Shown piece after piece: positions 7,057-14,612 of a stretch of 16,511 nucleotides of DNA; position 1 is the first letter of the stretch; every line of letters begins with the position of its first letter. A program made the position numbers and the translations under genes. Origin of the DNA: Methanobacteriaceae archaeon. Lineage in GTDB: Archaea > Methanobacteriota > Methanobacteria > Methanobacteriales > Methanobacteriaceae. Below the pieces are notes generated by a model. The model did no database searches, was not told the origin of the DNA, and worked only from the letters and a program-made list of their open reading frames with translations. The stretch covers positions 1 through 16,511 of the forward strand of contig DAHVOW010000031.1 of the NCBI GenBank assembly GCA_027318585.1. Reading direction: 5' to 3'.

Positions 7057-7147
7057 TAAAATTAAGACCATTATAATTTAGGTTCCAATCCACACCTACA
7101 ATTATCCATTCATACCTCTGAATTGGTTAATGACTCCCAAGATCAAA

Positions 7148-7155
7148 TTTTTTTT
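7148..7155 (+). terminator. T8 terminator after the DUF123 gene
   Basis: A run of eight T lies about 90 bases past the stop at 7056 and just before the convergent cfbC stop. It fits archaeal oligo-T termination for the plus-strand gene. Confidence 0.5.
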
Positions 7156-7162
7156 AGTGTTA

Positions 7163-7960
7163 TTAGTTAAATTGGTGGAAAAAAGTCTCGAATTGCTCCA
7201 CATCCAAAGGTTCTGGTACCACGAATTTCTGATTATTCAGAATGGATGCTGCTAGTTGACGGTAAGTCTGGGCCTGTTCTGATTCTGGAAACTTTTCCAG
7301 CACAGTCTGGGCGTTGATTTCACTCTTTTGCACCAGTTCGCTGCGGGGTATGACTCCCACCACATGGGAGCCTATTCTTTCTGCAAATTCTTTAACCATC
7401 TCTTCTTCCCTGTCTATTCCTCGACAGTTGCAGATTATGCCGCCTAAGCGCCCTTTAAGCTTCTTTATACCCTTCGATATATTATTGGCAGCGTATAAAG
7501 CCATGTATTCACCGGAAGTTACTATATATACCTCTTCGGCATACTCCTCTCTTAGTGGAACTGCAAATCCACCGCAAACCACATCTCCCAGGACATCGTA
7601 GATTATAATCCCCAGATCTTCCTCGAATATTCCTATTCTCTCCAGGAGGCTCATGGCTACAATTACTCCCCGGCCAGCACAACCCACACCTGGTTCCGGA
7701 CCTCCGCTCTCCACACAGATGACATTACCATAACCAGAGAATAAAACATCTTCAGCTGAGGCATTCTTATTCTTACGTATGGTATCCAGAATGGTGGGGA
7801 TGCGCCTTCCCACCAGGGTGCGAGTAGTATCCGCCTTGGGATCACAGCCTATAACCATGACCTTTTCATCGGTGGAGTAGGCTGCCGCCAGATTAGAGAC
7901 CACTGTAGATTTACCAATACCACCCTTTCCATAAATGGCAATACCCCGGGCCTTTTTCAT
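7163..7960 (-). CDS. cfbC: Ni-sirohydrochlorin a,c-diamide reductive cyclase, NifH-like ATP-dependent reductase
   Basis: This NifH/BchL-type P-loop iron-sulfur protein of 265 residues is CfbC, the ATP-dependent electron donor to CfbD in the ring-reduction and cyclisation step of coenzyme F430 (the nickel cofactor of methyl-coenzyme M reductase). Visible features are the Walker A GKGGIGKST (11-19), the switch region CDPKADTTR (39-47), and the two 4Fe-4S ligands of the homodimer, Cys94 in VGCAGRG and Cys129 in DVVCGGF. It is shorter than nitrogenase NifH, and no nifD, nifK or nifE/N lies nearby, which favours CfbC over nitrogenase. The ATG lies one base after the TGA of the CBS gene, with GGTGA inside the CBS 3' end, so the two are translationally coupled. 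CfbD is not in the window. Confidence 0.85.
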   Translation of the reverse strand: MKKARGIAIYGKGGIGKSTVVSNLAAAYSTDEKVMVIGCDPKADTTRTLVGRRIPTILDTIRKNKNASAEDVLFSGYGNVICVESGGPEPGVGCAGRGVIVAMSLLERIGIFEEDLGIIIYDVLGDVVCGGFAVPLREEYAEEVYIVTSGEYMALYAANNISKGIKKLKGRLGGIICNCRGIDREEEMVKEFAERIGSHVVGVIPRSELVQKSEINAQTVLEKFPESEQAQTYRQLAASILNNQKFVVPEPLDVEQFETFFHQFN

Positions 7961-7961
7961 C

Positions 7962-8432
7962 TCATCTCACCATGGCGGCTATGATGTCGCCCCGGGTCAC
8001 CAAACCCATCATTTTACCATTTTCATCAACCACAGGCAGTCGATTAATATTATGAGTATCCATGAGTTGGGCAGCATCAGATAAATCCGCTTCAGGACTG
8101 ATAGTTACCACCTTGGTGGTCATGATCTCCCCAATTAGCACCGATGCCGCCTTATTCATATCTTCAGCAATTTCATCCAACTCGTATTTCATGCGTACTG
8201 GTAACTCGATAAGATCCAGGGGAGCAGGTAGAATAAGGTTTATGCGGGGGGAGTGTACCTCCAATAGTCGCATGATATCACCTTCGCTTATGATTCCTAC
8301 GAGTTGGCCCTCTTTATTTACTATGGGTGCTCCACTGATCTTATTATCCCGCAGGCTTTCTGCCACTTCCACAATTCTATCCTCTGGTTGGAATTTGATT
8401 ACCTCTTTTTGCATGGCATCTTCTATTTTCAT
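7962..8432 (-). CDS. CBS-pair (Bateman module) protein
   Basis: This 156-residue protein is little more than two CBS motifs: residues ~1-55 (SGAPIVNKEGQLVGIISEGD) and ~98-156 (NRLPVVDENGKMMGLVTRGD), joined by a segment from about 60 to 95. CBS pairs bind adenosine nucleotides such as AMP, ATP or SAM and usually regulate a partner protein. Having no other domain, it must act by binding a partner or by sensing. It lies immediately upstream of cfbC, separated by one base, so control of or by F430 synthesis is a reasonable inference; the partner is not known. The start is ATG at 8432. Upstream on the minus strand, TAATG joins the stop of a possible 5-codon leader frame (MEMVR, from 8449) to this start. 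A TATA-like GATATAAAAA lies near 8508-8517. Confidence 0.88.
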   Translation of the reverse strand: MKIEDAMQKEVIKFQPEDRIVEVAESLRDNKISGAPIVNKEGQLVGIISEGDIMRLLEVHSPRINLILPAPLDLIELPVRMKYELDEIAEDMNKAASVLIGEIMTTKVVTISPEADLSDAAQLMDTHNINRLPVVDENGKMMGLVTRGDIIAAMVR

Positions 8433-8507
8433 TACCTGACCATCTCCATTGTCATTATTTAAAAAGTAAGATTTACTAAAAATCTGTGATATACTCCCTG
8501 ATCAAAT

Positions 8508-8518
8508 TTTTATATCTT
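8508..8518 (-). promoter_or_regulatory. Candidate TATA box for the CBS-cfbC operon
   Basis: On the minus strand this reads AGATATAAAAA, with purine-rich sequence upstream. It predicts transcription from about 8486 and a leader of roughly 54 bases carrying the possible MEMVR leader frame. Confidence 0.4.
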
Positions 8519-8617
8519 TTATTTTTTATAGGATTATTTCTTTTTCTATTTTTGCATTATAAATTTTAAATAGAGAATAAACCTTAATAAAACGCATGAA
8601 AATCTTATAAACTTTTA

Positions 8618-9829
8618 TTATGATTTTTCATAAAGTTTGTAGATGATATCCCCAGGACGCACCCTTTCTTTAACCATCAACCCAATATTATCTCCTTTTT
8701 GAGCCTTTTGAATGTTTTTTCCATGTATCTGTAATGATCTTGCCTTTTGAACCACTGATCCCGTGGTTGGGCCCTGAATTATCACTTCATCTCCTTCTTG
8801 GAGATCATTCCATAATCTTATCTCGGCAGCTTGTGCCCTTTGGTAGTAATTAACCACTTCACCGACATCTTTTTTACGGTGAGTAGCCTGGTTAGAGCTA
8901 CTGGTCTGGTGGGGAATTTTGTAGTAAAATCCCGTGTCAAATCCTCTGTTATAAACCTTTTTAAGATCATCTAACCATTTTTCATCGAATTTCCAGTGGC
9001 CCTTTTGGTAACCGTCAATGGACTCCCGGTACACCCGAGTGACAGTGGCCACATATTCAGCTGGTCTGGCTCTTCCCTCAATCTTAAAGCAGGATATTCC
9101 AGCATCGATAAGCTCTGGAATGTGTTCCACCATGCAAAGGTCTTTTGGACTTAGGAGGTGACCAGAAAAAATGTTTGAAGCTTTTTCAGAATTTTCAGGT
9201 AGATTTTCTCCTATCAGAAGTTCCGAAGAGTCTGAAGTAAGTTTCCATGTCCTGCGACAGGGTTGCAGGCACTCCCCGCAGTTAGCACTCTTTTGGTATA
9301 GATATGCACTTAAGAAACATCGGCCAGATATGGCCAGGCACATGGCACCATGCACAAAAACTTCCACCTCCAGTGGACTCTTCTTTACAATATCCTTGAT
9401 CTCAGAGAGGGACAGTTCCCGGGAGAGTATCACCCTTTTTACCCCCAGTTCACTCAGAAGTTTTAAAGATTCCAGATTGGAGATATTGGCTTGAACACTC
9501 AGATGCACATCCAGGCCCTCTGCTCTAGCCAGGTTTAAAACACCCAGATCAGATGCAATTAACGCGTCCACTCCTAAAGAACTGATTTCTGGCATTATCT
9601 TTCTAAGATCATCCAGATCTTTGTCCCGCATAGTGGTGTTGGTACACAGGTATAACTTGACCCCAGATTCATGGCAGCTTCCCACGGCTTTTTTCAAATC
9701 ATCCATTGAGAACCCTCCACTATGGGCCCGCATATTGTATCCAGCCAGGCCTATGTATACCGCATCTGCCCCATTATTAATAGCGGCACTCATGGCCAGA
9801 AAATCCCGTGCTGGTGCCAGTAATTCCAC
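8618..9829 (-). CDS. U32-family protein (peptidase U32/RlhA-TrhP-like)
   Basis: This 403-residue protein of the U32 family has a TIM-barrel-like N-terminus (ELLAPARDFLAM, then ADAVYIGL) and the family signature EVFVHGAMCLAISGRC near residues 156-171, followed by the Cys cluster CGECLQPC and the block FKIEGRARPAEYVATV. The family was named peptidase, but E. coli RlhA (YdcP) and TrhP (YegQ) hydroxylate rRNA and tRNA, and UbiU/UbiV bind a 4Fe-4S cluster through four cysteines. An RNA- or small-molecule-hydroxylating role is therefore as likely as proteolysis. The GTG at 9829 is chosen because AAGGTGAT lies about eight bases upstream and the product then begins M-ELLAPA as in relatives; a GTG at 9841 would overlap that Shine-Dalgarno. 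It may be transcribed alone, with 185 bases to the CBS gene. Confidence 0.88.
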   Translation of the reverse strand: MELLAPARDFLAMSAAINNGADAVYIGLAGYNMRAHSGGFSMDDLKKAVGSCHESGVKLYLCTNTTMRDKDLDDLRKIMPEISSLGVDALIASDLGVLNLARAEGLDVHLSVQANISNLESLKLLSELGVKRVILSRELSLSEIKDIVKKSPLEVEVFVHGAMCLAISGRCFLSAYLYQKSANCGECLQPCRRTWKLTSDSSELLIGENLPENSEKASNIFSGHLLSPKDLCMVEHIPELIDAGISCFKIEGRARPAEYVATVTRVYRESIDGYQKGHWKFDEKWLDDLKKVYNRGFDTGFYYKIPHQTSSSNQATHRKKDVGEVVNYYQRAQAAEIRLWNDLQEGDEVIIQGPTTGSVVQKARSLQIHGKNIQKAQKGDNIGLMVKERVRPGDIIYKLYEKS

Positions 9830-9918
9830 GATTTTAATCACCTTTCTATTTAGAAAACTTTCGAGTATCTTCTAGAGACGCTGGAATAGTTTAGTTCATA
9901 GTTGTCAGTAGGCATTTT

Positions 9919-9948
9919 AAAAATTCTTTGTAAAAAGATTATGAAAAA
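9919..9948 (-). terminator. T-rich terminator after the histidine kinase
   Basis: On the minus strand three T5 runs (at 9944-9948, 9932-9936 and 9919-9923) follow the kinase stop at 9954 within 35 bases. This pattern fits archaeal oligo-T termination. Confidence 0.5.
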
Positions 9949-9953
9949 TTAGA

Positions 9954-10634
9954 TTAAAATATTTGGGCATTTGATTTTATAGGAATGGTGAAACAAAATT
10001 TTGAACCTTCTCCTAACTTAGAATCCACCCAAATCCGTCCCCCATGTCTTTCCACAATTTTCTTACAGATGGCCAGACCCATCCCCGTGCCAGGATACTC
10101 GGCCCGATGCAGTCTCTGGAAGATCATGAAAATGCGTTTCTGGTACTTGGGATCGATACCTATACCATTATCCCCCACGGAAAAAGACCATTCTTTATCC
10201 TTTTTTGAAGCTGATATATGGATTTCAGGATTTTGGTGACTGCGATACTTGATGGCGTTACTAATGAGATTTTGGAAGAGATGTAATAATTGAGAATAAT
10301 CTGCAGTGAGTAAGGGTAGTGAATCATTAGTGATCTCCGCTTTATTTTCTTCTATGGCCACCTTGAGATTCATTAAGACCTGATCCATAACTTTCTGGCA
10401 ATCCACATCCTCTAATTCCTTTTCTCTAGTGGAAAGGCGGGAATAGGCCAATAGTTCATTAATCATCTTTTGCATTCTAATAGCCCCATCAGATGCTAAT
10501 TCAATGAATTCATGAGCCTGAGGATCTAATTTATCCTGGTTACGCCGCTCCAGTAATTTTAAAAAGCTAACAATCATGCGCAGTGGTTCCTGGAGGTCAT
10601 GAGCAGCGATGGATGCAAATTGTTCCAATTCCAC
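9954..10634 (-). CDS. Histidine kinase catalytic part (3' half of a frameshifted sensor kinase)
   Basis: This 226-residue open frame holds a complete kinase core. It has an H-box with His12 in ASIAAHDLQEP, a dimerisation helix pair to about residue 72, an N-box LFQNLISNAIKYR (119-131), a G1 box VGDNGIGI (153-160), an F-box around IFMIFQRLH, and a G2 box GTGMGLAICKKI (182-193). It would autophosphorylate on His and pass phosphate to a response regulator. It has no sensor domain and begins at a GTG with no Shine-Dalgarno. Upstream in the same frame the codons read LRKSN before VELEQF, which continues smoothly from the end of the PAS frame at 10649 with a shift of one base. It is therefore best read as the 3' half of one disrupted gene. 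No response regulator gene lies nearby. Confidence 0.85.
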   Translation of the reverse strand: MELEQFASIAAHDLQEPLRMIVSFLKLLERRNQDKLDPQAHEFIELASDGAIRMQKMINELLAYSRLSTREKELEDVDCQKVMDQVLMNLKVAIEENKAEITNDSLPLLTADYSQLLHLFQNLISNAIKYRSHQNPEIHISASKKDKEWSFSVGDNGIGIDPKYQKRIFMIFQRLHRAEYPGTGMGLAICKKIVERHGGRIWVDSKLGEGSKFCFTIPIKSNAQIF

Positions 10635-10645
10635 ATTGGACTTTC

Positions 10646-12034
10646 TTAATTTTTATTGAGTTTATGTAGCTCTTTTTCCGATTTCTTGCGGTCAGTGATA
10701 TCCACAATAGATGCTACTCTCTGGGAAGTTCCAGGTATAGTCTCGATGGTCATGTAACCATCCCCTGAAGTTCCATCTTTTTTTAAAAAATTGAATTCAT
10801 AGTTTTGAGGTGGTATTTTGGAGTCCATGGTTCTTAACAGATGATATTTGATCATCCTATCCCTATCATCTTCAGAAACAAACTCAAGCCAGCTTTTGCC
10901 CTCTGCTTCTTGCCGGGAAAAACCAGTTAGTCTAATGAACTCAGAGTTTACTAAGGATAGAGAGGTGTCTTCTTCGACAAGGACTGTAGCAGTACCTGTA
11001 TTTTCGAATATGGTCCTATATTTAGATTCAGATTTTTGAAGAGCTTCCTCTGCTAATCGGCGCTTGGTTATGTCCTCAATTACCGTCATGGCCCCGATTA
11101 TATCGCCTTTAACATCCTTGATCACTGCAGTGGTGGAGGTAAGCCATTTACCGTCCTTCCCCAGAAGTGGGAAAAAGTCAGTTACATGATAAGCTCCTTC
11201 TATAAGTTTGGATTTTTGGTAATTTCCGGAATACCAGTATTCGATATCCTCTATATCATTCTCCACAAGTAAATCCGCTAAACAGGGCCTCTTATTACTG
11301 TAAAATAACCGGTAATGATCCTTAGTTCCAATTATCTCCTCAGCCATAATTTCAGTGAATTCTTCCAGTGCTTGATTCCAGTAGATTACTCGATGATTCC
11401 TATCTATAATGAAGGTGGGAATGGGTGAACCGTAAATTATGTCTTTGAGTTTTTTTTCGCTGTTTCTTAGATCTGAAGTACGTTTTTCAACCAGTTCCTC
11501 CAGATGATCCTGATATCGGTTGATCTCTTCTTCAGCTTGTTTCATATCGGTGATGTCCCTTATAGATTCAATGGCACCAATCATCTCGCCCCGCCTATTA
11601 TACAGTGGAGCTGCTTTACCCCACAAATAGGTGGGCTTACCCTTAAGTTTGGGGATAAAAACTTCTGCAGTGATAGCCTCATCCATCATTCTGAAATTCT
11701 GATATTTACGTGTCACCGGGGATTCTAATCTAAACACCTGATCGATCAGTATTGGTCTTCTTTCTCCATAAAAGGGTAAGGAATATTCATAATTACGTTT
11801 ACCCAAAATATATTCTGCTCTAACATCTGTTAACTCTCCCATGGCCTGATTCCAGGCAATAACAGCACCCGCAGAATTTATTACAAAAGTAGCGTCCGGA
11901 AGAAACTTAATAATATCCGAGAAAATTTCTCGGGAATATAATAATTCCTCACCACCAGGTTCATGGCAATATTTCTCTTTTACATGACCTTTAAATGGTG
12001 TTTTAGGTTTATTTTCCCCTTTTTTGTTAATCAT
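10646..12034 (-). CDS. Triple-PAS sensor part (5' half of a frameshifted sensor kinase)
   Basis: The 462-residue product holds three PAS domains, about residues 36-165, 193-325 and 333-455, each closing with the usual PAC-type ending (IRDITDMKQAEEE, IEDITKRRLAEEA, IVDITDRKKSEKE). PAS1 and PAS2 share an AWNQA/YWNQA core and a YG-RRP or SNKRP segment, so they look like a tandem duplication. No membrane segment is visible, so it senses an internal signal. The frame ends KKSEKELHKLNKN-stop exactly where an attached kinase H-box would follow; adding one base in the A-run at 10650-10654 joins it to the kinase frame as HKLNKKLRKSNVELEQFA. ATG at 12034 is preferred to the TTG at 12070, which lies inside an inverted repeat; the Shine-Dalgarno is weak. 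A TATA-like element is at 12173-12183. Confidence 0.85.
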   Translation of the reverse strand: MINKKGENKPKTPFKGHVKEKYCHEPGGEELLYSREIFSDIIKFLPDATFVINSAGAVIAWNQAMGELTDVRAEYILGKRNYEYSLPFYGERRPILIDQVFRLESPVTRKYQNFRMMDEAITAEVFIPKLKGKPTYLWGKAAPLYNRRGEMIGAIESIRDITDMKQAEEEINRYQDHLEELVEKRTSDLRNSEKKLKDIIYGSPIPTFIIDRNHRVIYWNQALEEFTEIMAEEIIGTKDHYRLFYSNKRPCLADLLVENDIEDIEYWYSGNYQKSKLIEGAYHVTDFFPLLGKDGKWLTSTTAVIKDVKGDIIGAMTVIEDITKRRLAEEALQKSESKYRTIFENTGTATVLVEEDTSLSLVNSEFIRLTGFSRQEAEGKSWLEFVSEDDRDRMIKYHLLRTMDSKIPPQNYEFNFLKKDGTSGDGYMTIETIPGTSQRVASIVDITDRKKSEKELHKLNKN

Positions 12035-12062
12035 TGAATTCCAGCATTTAACTTTAAATTTT

Positions 12063-12156
12063 AATTGCAATTTAATCTTAATAATATTTGTTAATAAATT
12101 AGGAGCAATTAATCATTAGTATACTATGAGTTATTAAGATTATGATCTTGCAATTG
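12063..12156. repeat. Long interrupted inverted repeat upstream of the sensor kinase
   Basis: The inner arms TAATCTTAATAA (12073-12084) and TTATTAAGATTA (12131-12142) are perfect 12-bp complements around a 46-base centre. Outside them a second pair, AATTGCAA (12063-12070) and TTGCAATT (12149-12156), also pairs, after 2- and 6-base interruptions. In RNA this would be a long hairpin in the leader of the kinase mRNA if transcription starts near 12152. As DNA it could be a pair of operator sites. Its function is unknown. Confidence 0.6.
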
Positions 12157-12172
12157 GTATTCAATATTGGAG

Positions 12173-12183
12173 TAATATATACT
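12173..12183 (-). promoter_or_regulatory. Candidate TATA box for the PAS sensor kinase
   Basis: On the minus strand this reads AGTATATATTA, preceded by AATAA. It predicts a transcription start near 12152, at the outer edge of the inverted repeat, with a leader of about 118 bases to the ATG at 12034. Confidence 0.4.
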
Positions 12184-12263
12184 TTATTGAACAAAAAAGT
12201 ACATTAATATTGTTGGAACTTTGGAACAATGCATTTAAAACACTCATAATAAATTGACCTATT

Positions 12264-13664
12264 CTAACACCGGCAGGCTTCGTAATCCTCAATATTATCC
12301 GGTAGATCGGTGGGATAGTCACCAGTTAGACAACCCATACACAATTCATCTTTTTTGATGCCAATACACTCCACCAGGGCCTCTGCACTTAAATATCCCA
12401 GGGAATCAACTCCCAGGGTTTTCCGGATTTCTTCCACCTTCTTGTCCGAGGCAATTAGCTCCTTTTTGGTGGCCATAGCAATGCCATAGTAACAGGGCGA
12501 AATTATTGGTGGGCATCCTATGCGGAGATGGATTTCTTCCACCCCAGCATCACGTATTACATCCACCAGGGCTTTGGAAGTGGTTCCCCTGACAATGCTG
12601 TCATCCACTATTACAATACGTTTACCTTCCAGTTCGGAACGTATTGGGTTCATTTTAAGACGAACAGAGTTTTCTCGTTCTTCCTGGGTGGGCATAATAA
12701 AGGTTCGACCCACATATCTATTTTTTATAAGACCTTCACCGTAGGGTAATCCTGATTCCCGCGAATATCCTATGGCTGCAGTAATGGCCGAGTCCGGAAC
12801 AGGCATGACCACATCCGCCTCCACCGGGTACTGTCGGGCTAGGGATTTACCAATGTTCAGCCTCACGTTGTAGACTGAACGGCCGTCTAAGATGCTGTCT
12901 GGACGGGCGAAATAAACGTATTCGAACATACAGTGTGCCCTGGGAGTATTTTTATCTCGAGGCATCTGGTAACTCTTAATTTCATCATTAATAAGTAGTA
13001 TTTCACCAGGCTCTACATCCCGAACATAATCAGCACCTATAGCATCAAAAGCAACAGTTTCCGATGCCACCAGGGTGGTCTCTTTTATTTTCCCCATTGA
13101 CAGCGGTTTTATACCGATAGGATCTCGAACCACCAACAGATCATCGTTTAACAGAATAGTCAGAGAGTAAGATCCTAAAAGGCGCTTTGATACGTTTTTT
13201 ATCGAATCCACCATATTTCCGGAATTCTGGTAATCCTCGGTTAACAGATGACACAACACCTCAGAGTCTGTGGTGGAATAAAACTGGATCCCCTTTTTCT
13301 CCAACTCTTTTCTAAGATCTGGAGAGTTGATTATATCCCCGTTGTGAGCAATGGAAATTTTTCCAGAATCAAATTCGGCAACAAAAGGTTGTGAATTTTC
13401 TAAAAGGGATTTACCAGTGGTAGAATAACGCACGTGCCCTATTCCCACGTGACCTTTCAGTTCTTCCACATTTCCATTGTTGAAAACATCACAGACCAAT
13501 CCCATTCCACGGTAAGTACACATTTGTCTACCATTGTGGGATGATATGCCTGCAGACTCCTGTCCCCTATGTTGCAGGGCGTAGAGTCCGTAATAAATAT
13601 CTCTAGATACATCTTTCGACTTGTTAAGAGAATAAGCACCTACAATACCACATTTATCTTGCAC
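12264..13664 (-). CDS. purF: Amidophosphoribosyltransferase
   Basis: PurF catalyses the first committed step of purine synthesis, using glutamine and PRPP to make phosphoribosylamine. The 466-residue protein has an Ntn-type glutaminase domain starting at Cys5 (MQDKCGIVGAY), which requires removal of four N-terminal residues to free the nucleophile, then QHRGQESAGI and HNGDI. The phosphoribosyltransferase domain carries the PRPP loop VIVDDSIVRGTT (351-362). Cys245, Cys391, Cys442 and Cys445 match the 4Fe-4S ligands of the Bacillus-type enzyme, so an oxygen-sensitive cluster is expected. The start is GTG at 13664, with GGGAG nine bases upstream. It is the last gene of the LSm-L37e-Toprim-purF set, 57 bases after the Toprim stop. 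TTTATATG at 13687-13694 on the minus strand could be an extra promoter, but would give a leaderless mRNA. Confidence 0.96.
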   Translation of the reverse strand: MQDKCGIVGAYSLNKSKDVSRDIYYGLYALQHRGQESAGISSHNGRQMCTYRGMGLVCDVFNNGNVEELKGHVGIGHVRYSTTGKSLLENSQPFVAEFDSGKISIAHNGDIINSPDLRKELEKKGIQFYSTTDSEVLCHLLTEDYQNSGNMVDSIKNVSKRLLGSYSLTILLNDDLLVVRDPIGIKPLSMGKIKETTLVASETVAFDAIGADYVRDVEPGEILLINDEIKSYQMPRDKNTPRAHCMFEYVYFARPDSILDGRSVYNVRLNIGKSLARQYPVEADVVMPVPDSAITAAIGYSRESGLPYGEGLIKNRYVGRTFIMPTQEERENSVRLKMNPIRSELEGKRIVIVDDSIVRGTTSKALVDVIRDAGVEEIHLRIGCPPIISPCYYGIAMATKKELIASDKKVEEIRKTLGVDSLGYLSAEALVECIGIKKDELCMGCLTGDYPTDLPDNIEDYEACRC

Positions 13665-13721
13665 TTCAAGTTCTCCCGATATAACGCATATAAATCTAGA
13701 ATTAATATTCGGTCTTAGAAA

Positions 13722-14612
13722 TTATTCCTTAAGAAGGTGAAGACTTAGTTTATCTTCCCCCATTTCTTCCTTAAGATCCTCAAGTTTAGAGTCATAAAAA
13801 ATAAGTACAGTGCGAATAACCTTCATCCATTCTGTTGCTTCTTTTTTGGAGGGTGCAGCGATGTAGCCCTGACCCATTAGAATATTTTCCGGTTTGAATT
13901 CACTGGTGATAAAGATAACTTGTTCTTCTACAGTTAAATCTTCTTTAAATTCTTCCTTCCAGAGCTTTTGTATAGAAAAAGTTTCAAAAAGGTTTTTATT
14001 AAGCAGCATACTGTATTTATTTTTTATATCAGCATATTTCTGCTTTAAAACCTTAAATTCATCCTTCAAGCTTTTTAAATTGGATTCCAAGAGTTCCTGG
14101 GAGGATGATAATTCCTGGTTTTTAGAAACCAGTTTTTCATTTATAAGTAAGAGTTCTTCATTCTCTTTTTGAATTTCTTTTATGTTGTCTTCAGATCGAT
14201 GAAGTTTATCCTTAATATCCTGAAAACGGTTAATATTGGCAATGGCGATGAGCCCCGAGCGGATGATGGCGTTTTTTATCTCCCGACGGATAATCGCGGG
14301 ATCGATATATTCAACATCATGCCCGAAGGGTAGTTTCATACGCTCTACATGCCCCACCTCTCCCCGGAGAGTTTTCTGGAATTTTTCAGCCAGTTCCCTA
14401 CCCGGCGCGTCTACATCGGTAGCTATTAATACTATGTCCGCCCCACTAACCGCCTTCTTGGCAATTTCAGGACTGGTGGTGGGTACAATGGAGGAAATGG
14501 TGATGTGGTACTCGGCCCCCAGGGCAATATTTTGCAAAGCCCGGGAGACGTTTTCCACGTCAGAAGCTCCTTCCACGATGATACGCACGTCGATGGGGTT
14601 TCTCATGTCCAT
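13722..14612 (-). CDS. Toprim-domain protein with coiled coil, function unknown
   Basis: This 296-residue protein has a Toprim domain at about residues 8-115. The catalytic-type Glu14 lies in IIVEGASD, and the DxD pair Asp66/Asp68 in IATDVDAPGRE. The following GHDVEYIDPAIIRREI resembles the end of the archaeal DnaG Toprim region. Residues about 131-205 are a long heptad-rich coiled coil, and 206-296 form a helical C-terminus I do not recognise. It lacks the flanking domains of DnaG, topoisomerase and RecR, so its activity (nucleotidyl transfer or nucleic-acid cleavage) is open; Toprim and metal use are inferred from motifs. The ATG directly follows the L37e TAG with no gap, and AGGTTG lies inside the L37e end, so translation is coupled. 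The operon links it to Sm RNA binding, the ribosome and purF. Confidence 0.8.
   Translation of the reverse strand: MDMRNPIDVRIIVEGASDVENVSRALQNIALGAEYHITISSIVPTTSPEIAKKAVSGADIVLIATDVDAPGRELAEKFQKTLRGEVGHVERMKLPFGHDVEYIDPAIIRREIKNAIIRSGLIAIANINRFQDIKDKLHRSEDNIKEIQKENEELLLINEKLVSKNQELSSSQELLESNLKSLKDEFKVLKQKYADIKNKYSMLLNKNLFETFSIQKLWKEEFKEDLTVEEQVIFITSEFKPENILMGQGYIAAPSKKEATEWMKVIRTVLIFYDSKLEDLKEEMGEDKLSLHLLKE

Noticed and set aside
7163..7960. Nitrogenase iron protein NifH
   Set aside because: The P-loop and cluster cysteines fit, but the protein is short and no other nif gene is present; the F430 reductase CfbC is the better fit.
12214..12228. Direct repeat TTGGAAC-TTTGGAAC after purF
   Set aside because: Only two short copies in noncoding DNA, with no further units; not enough to call a repeat element.
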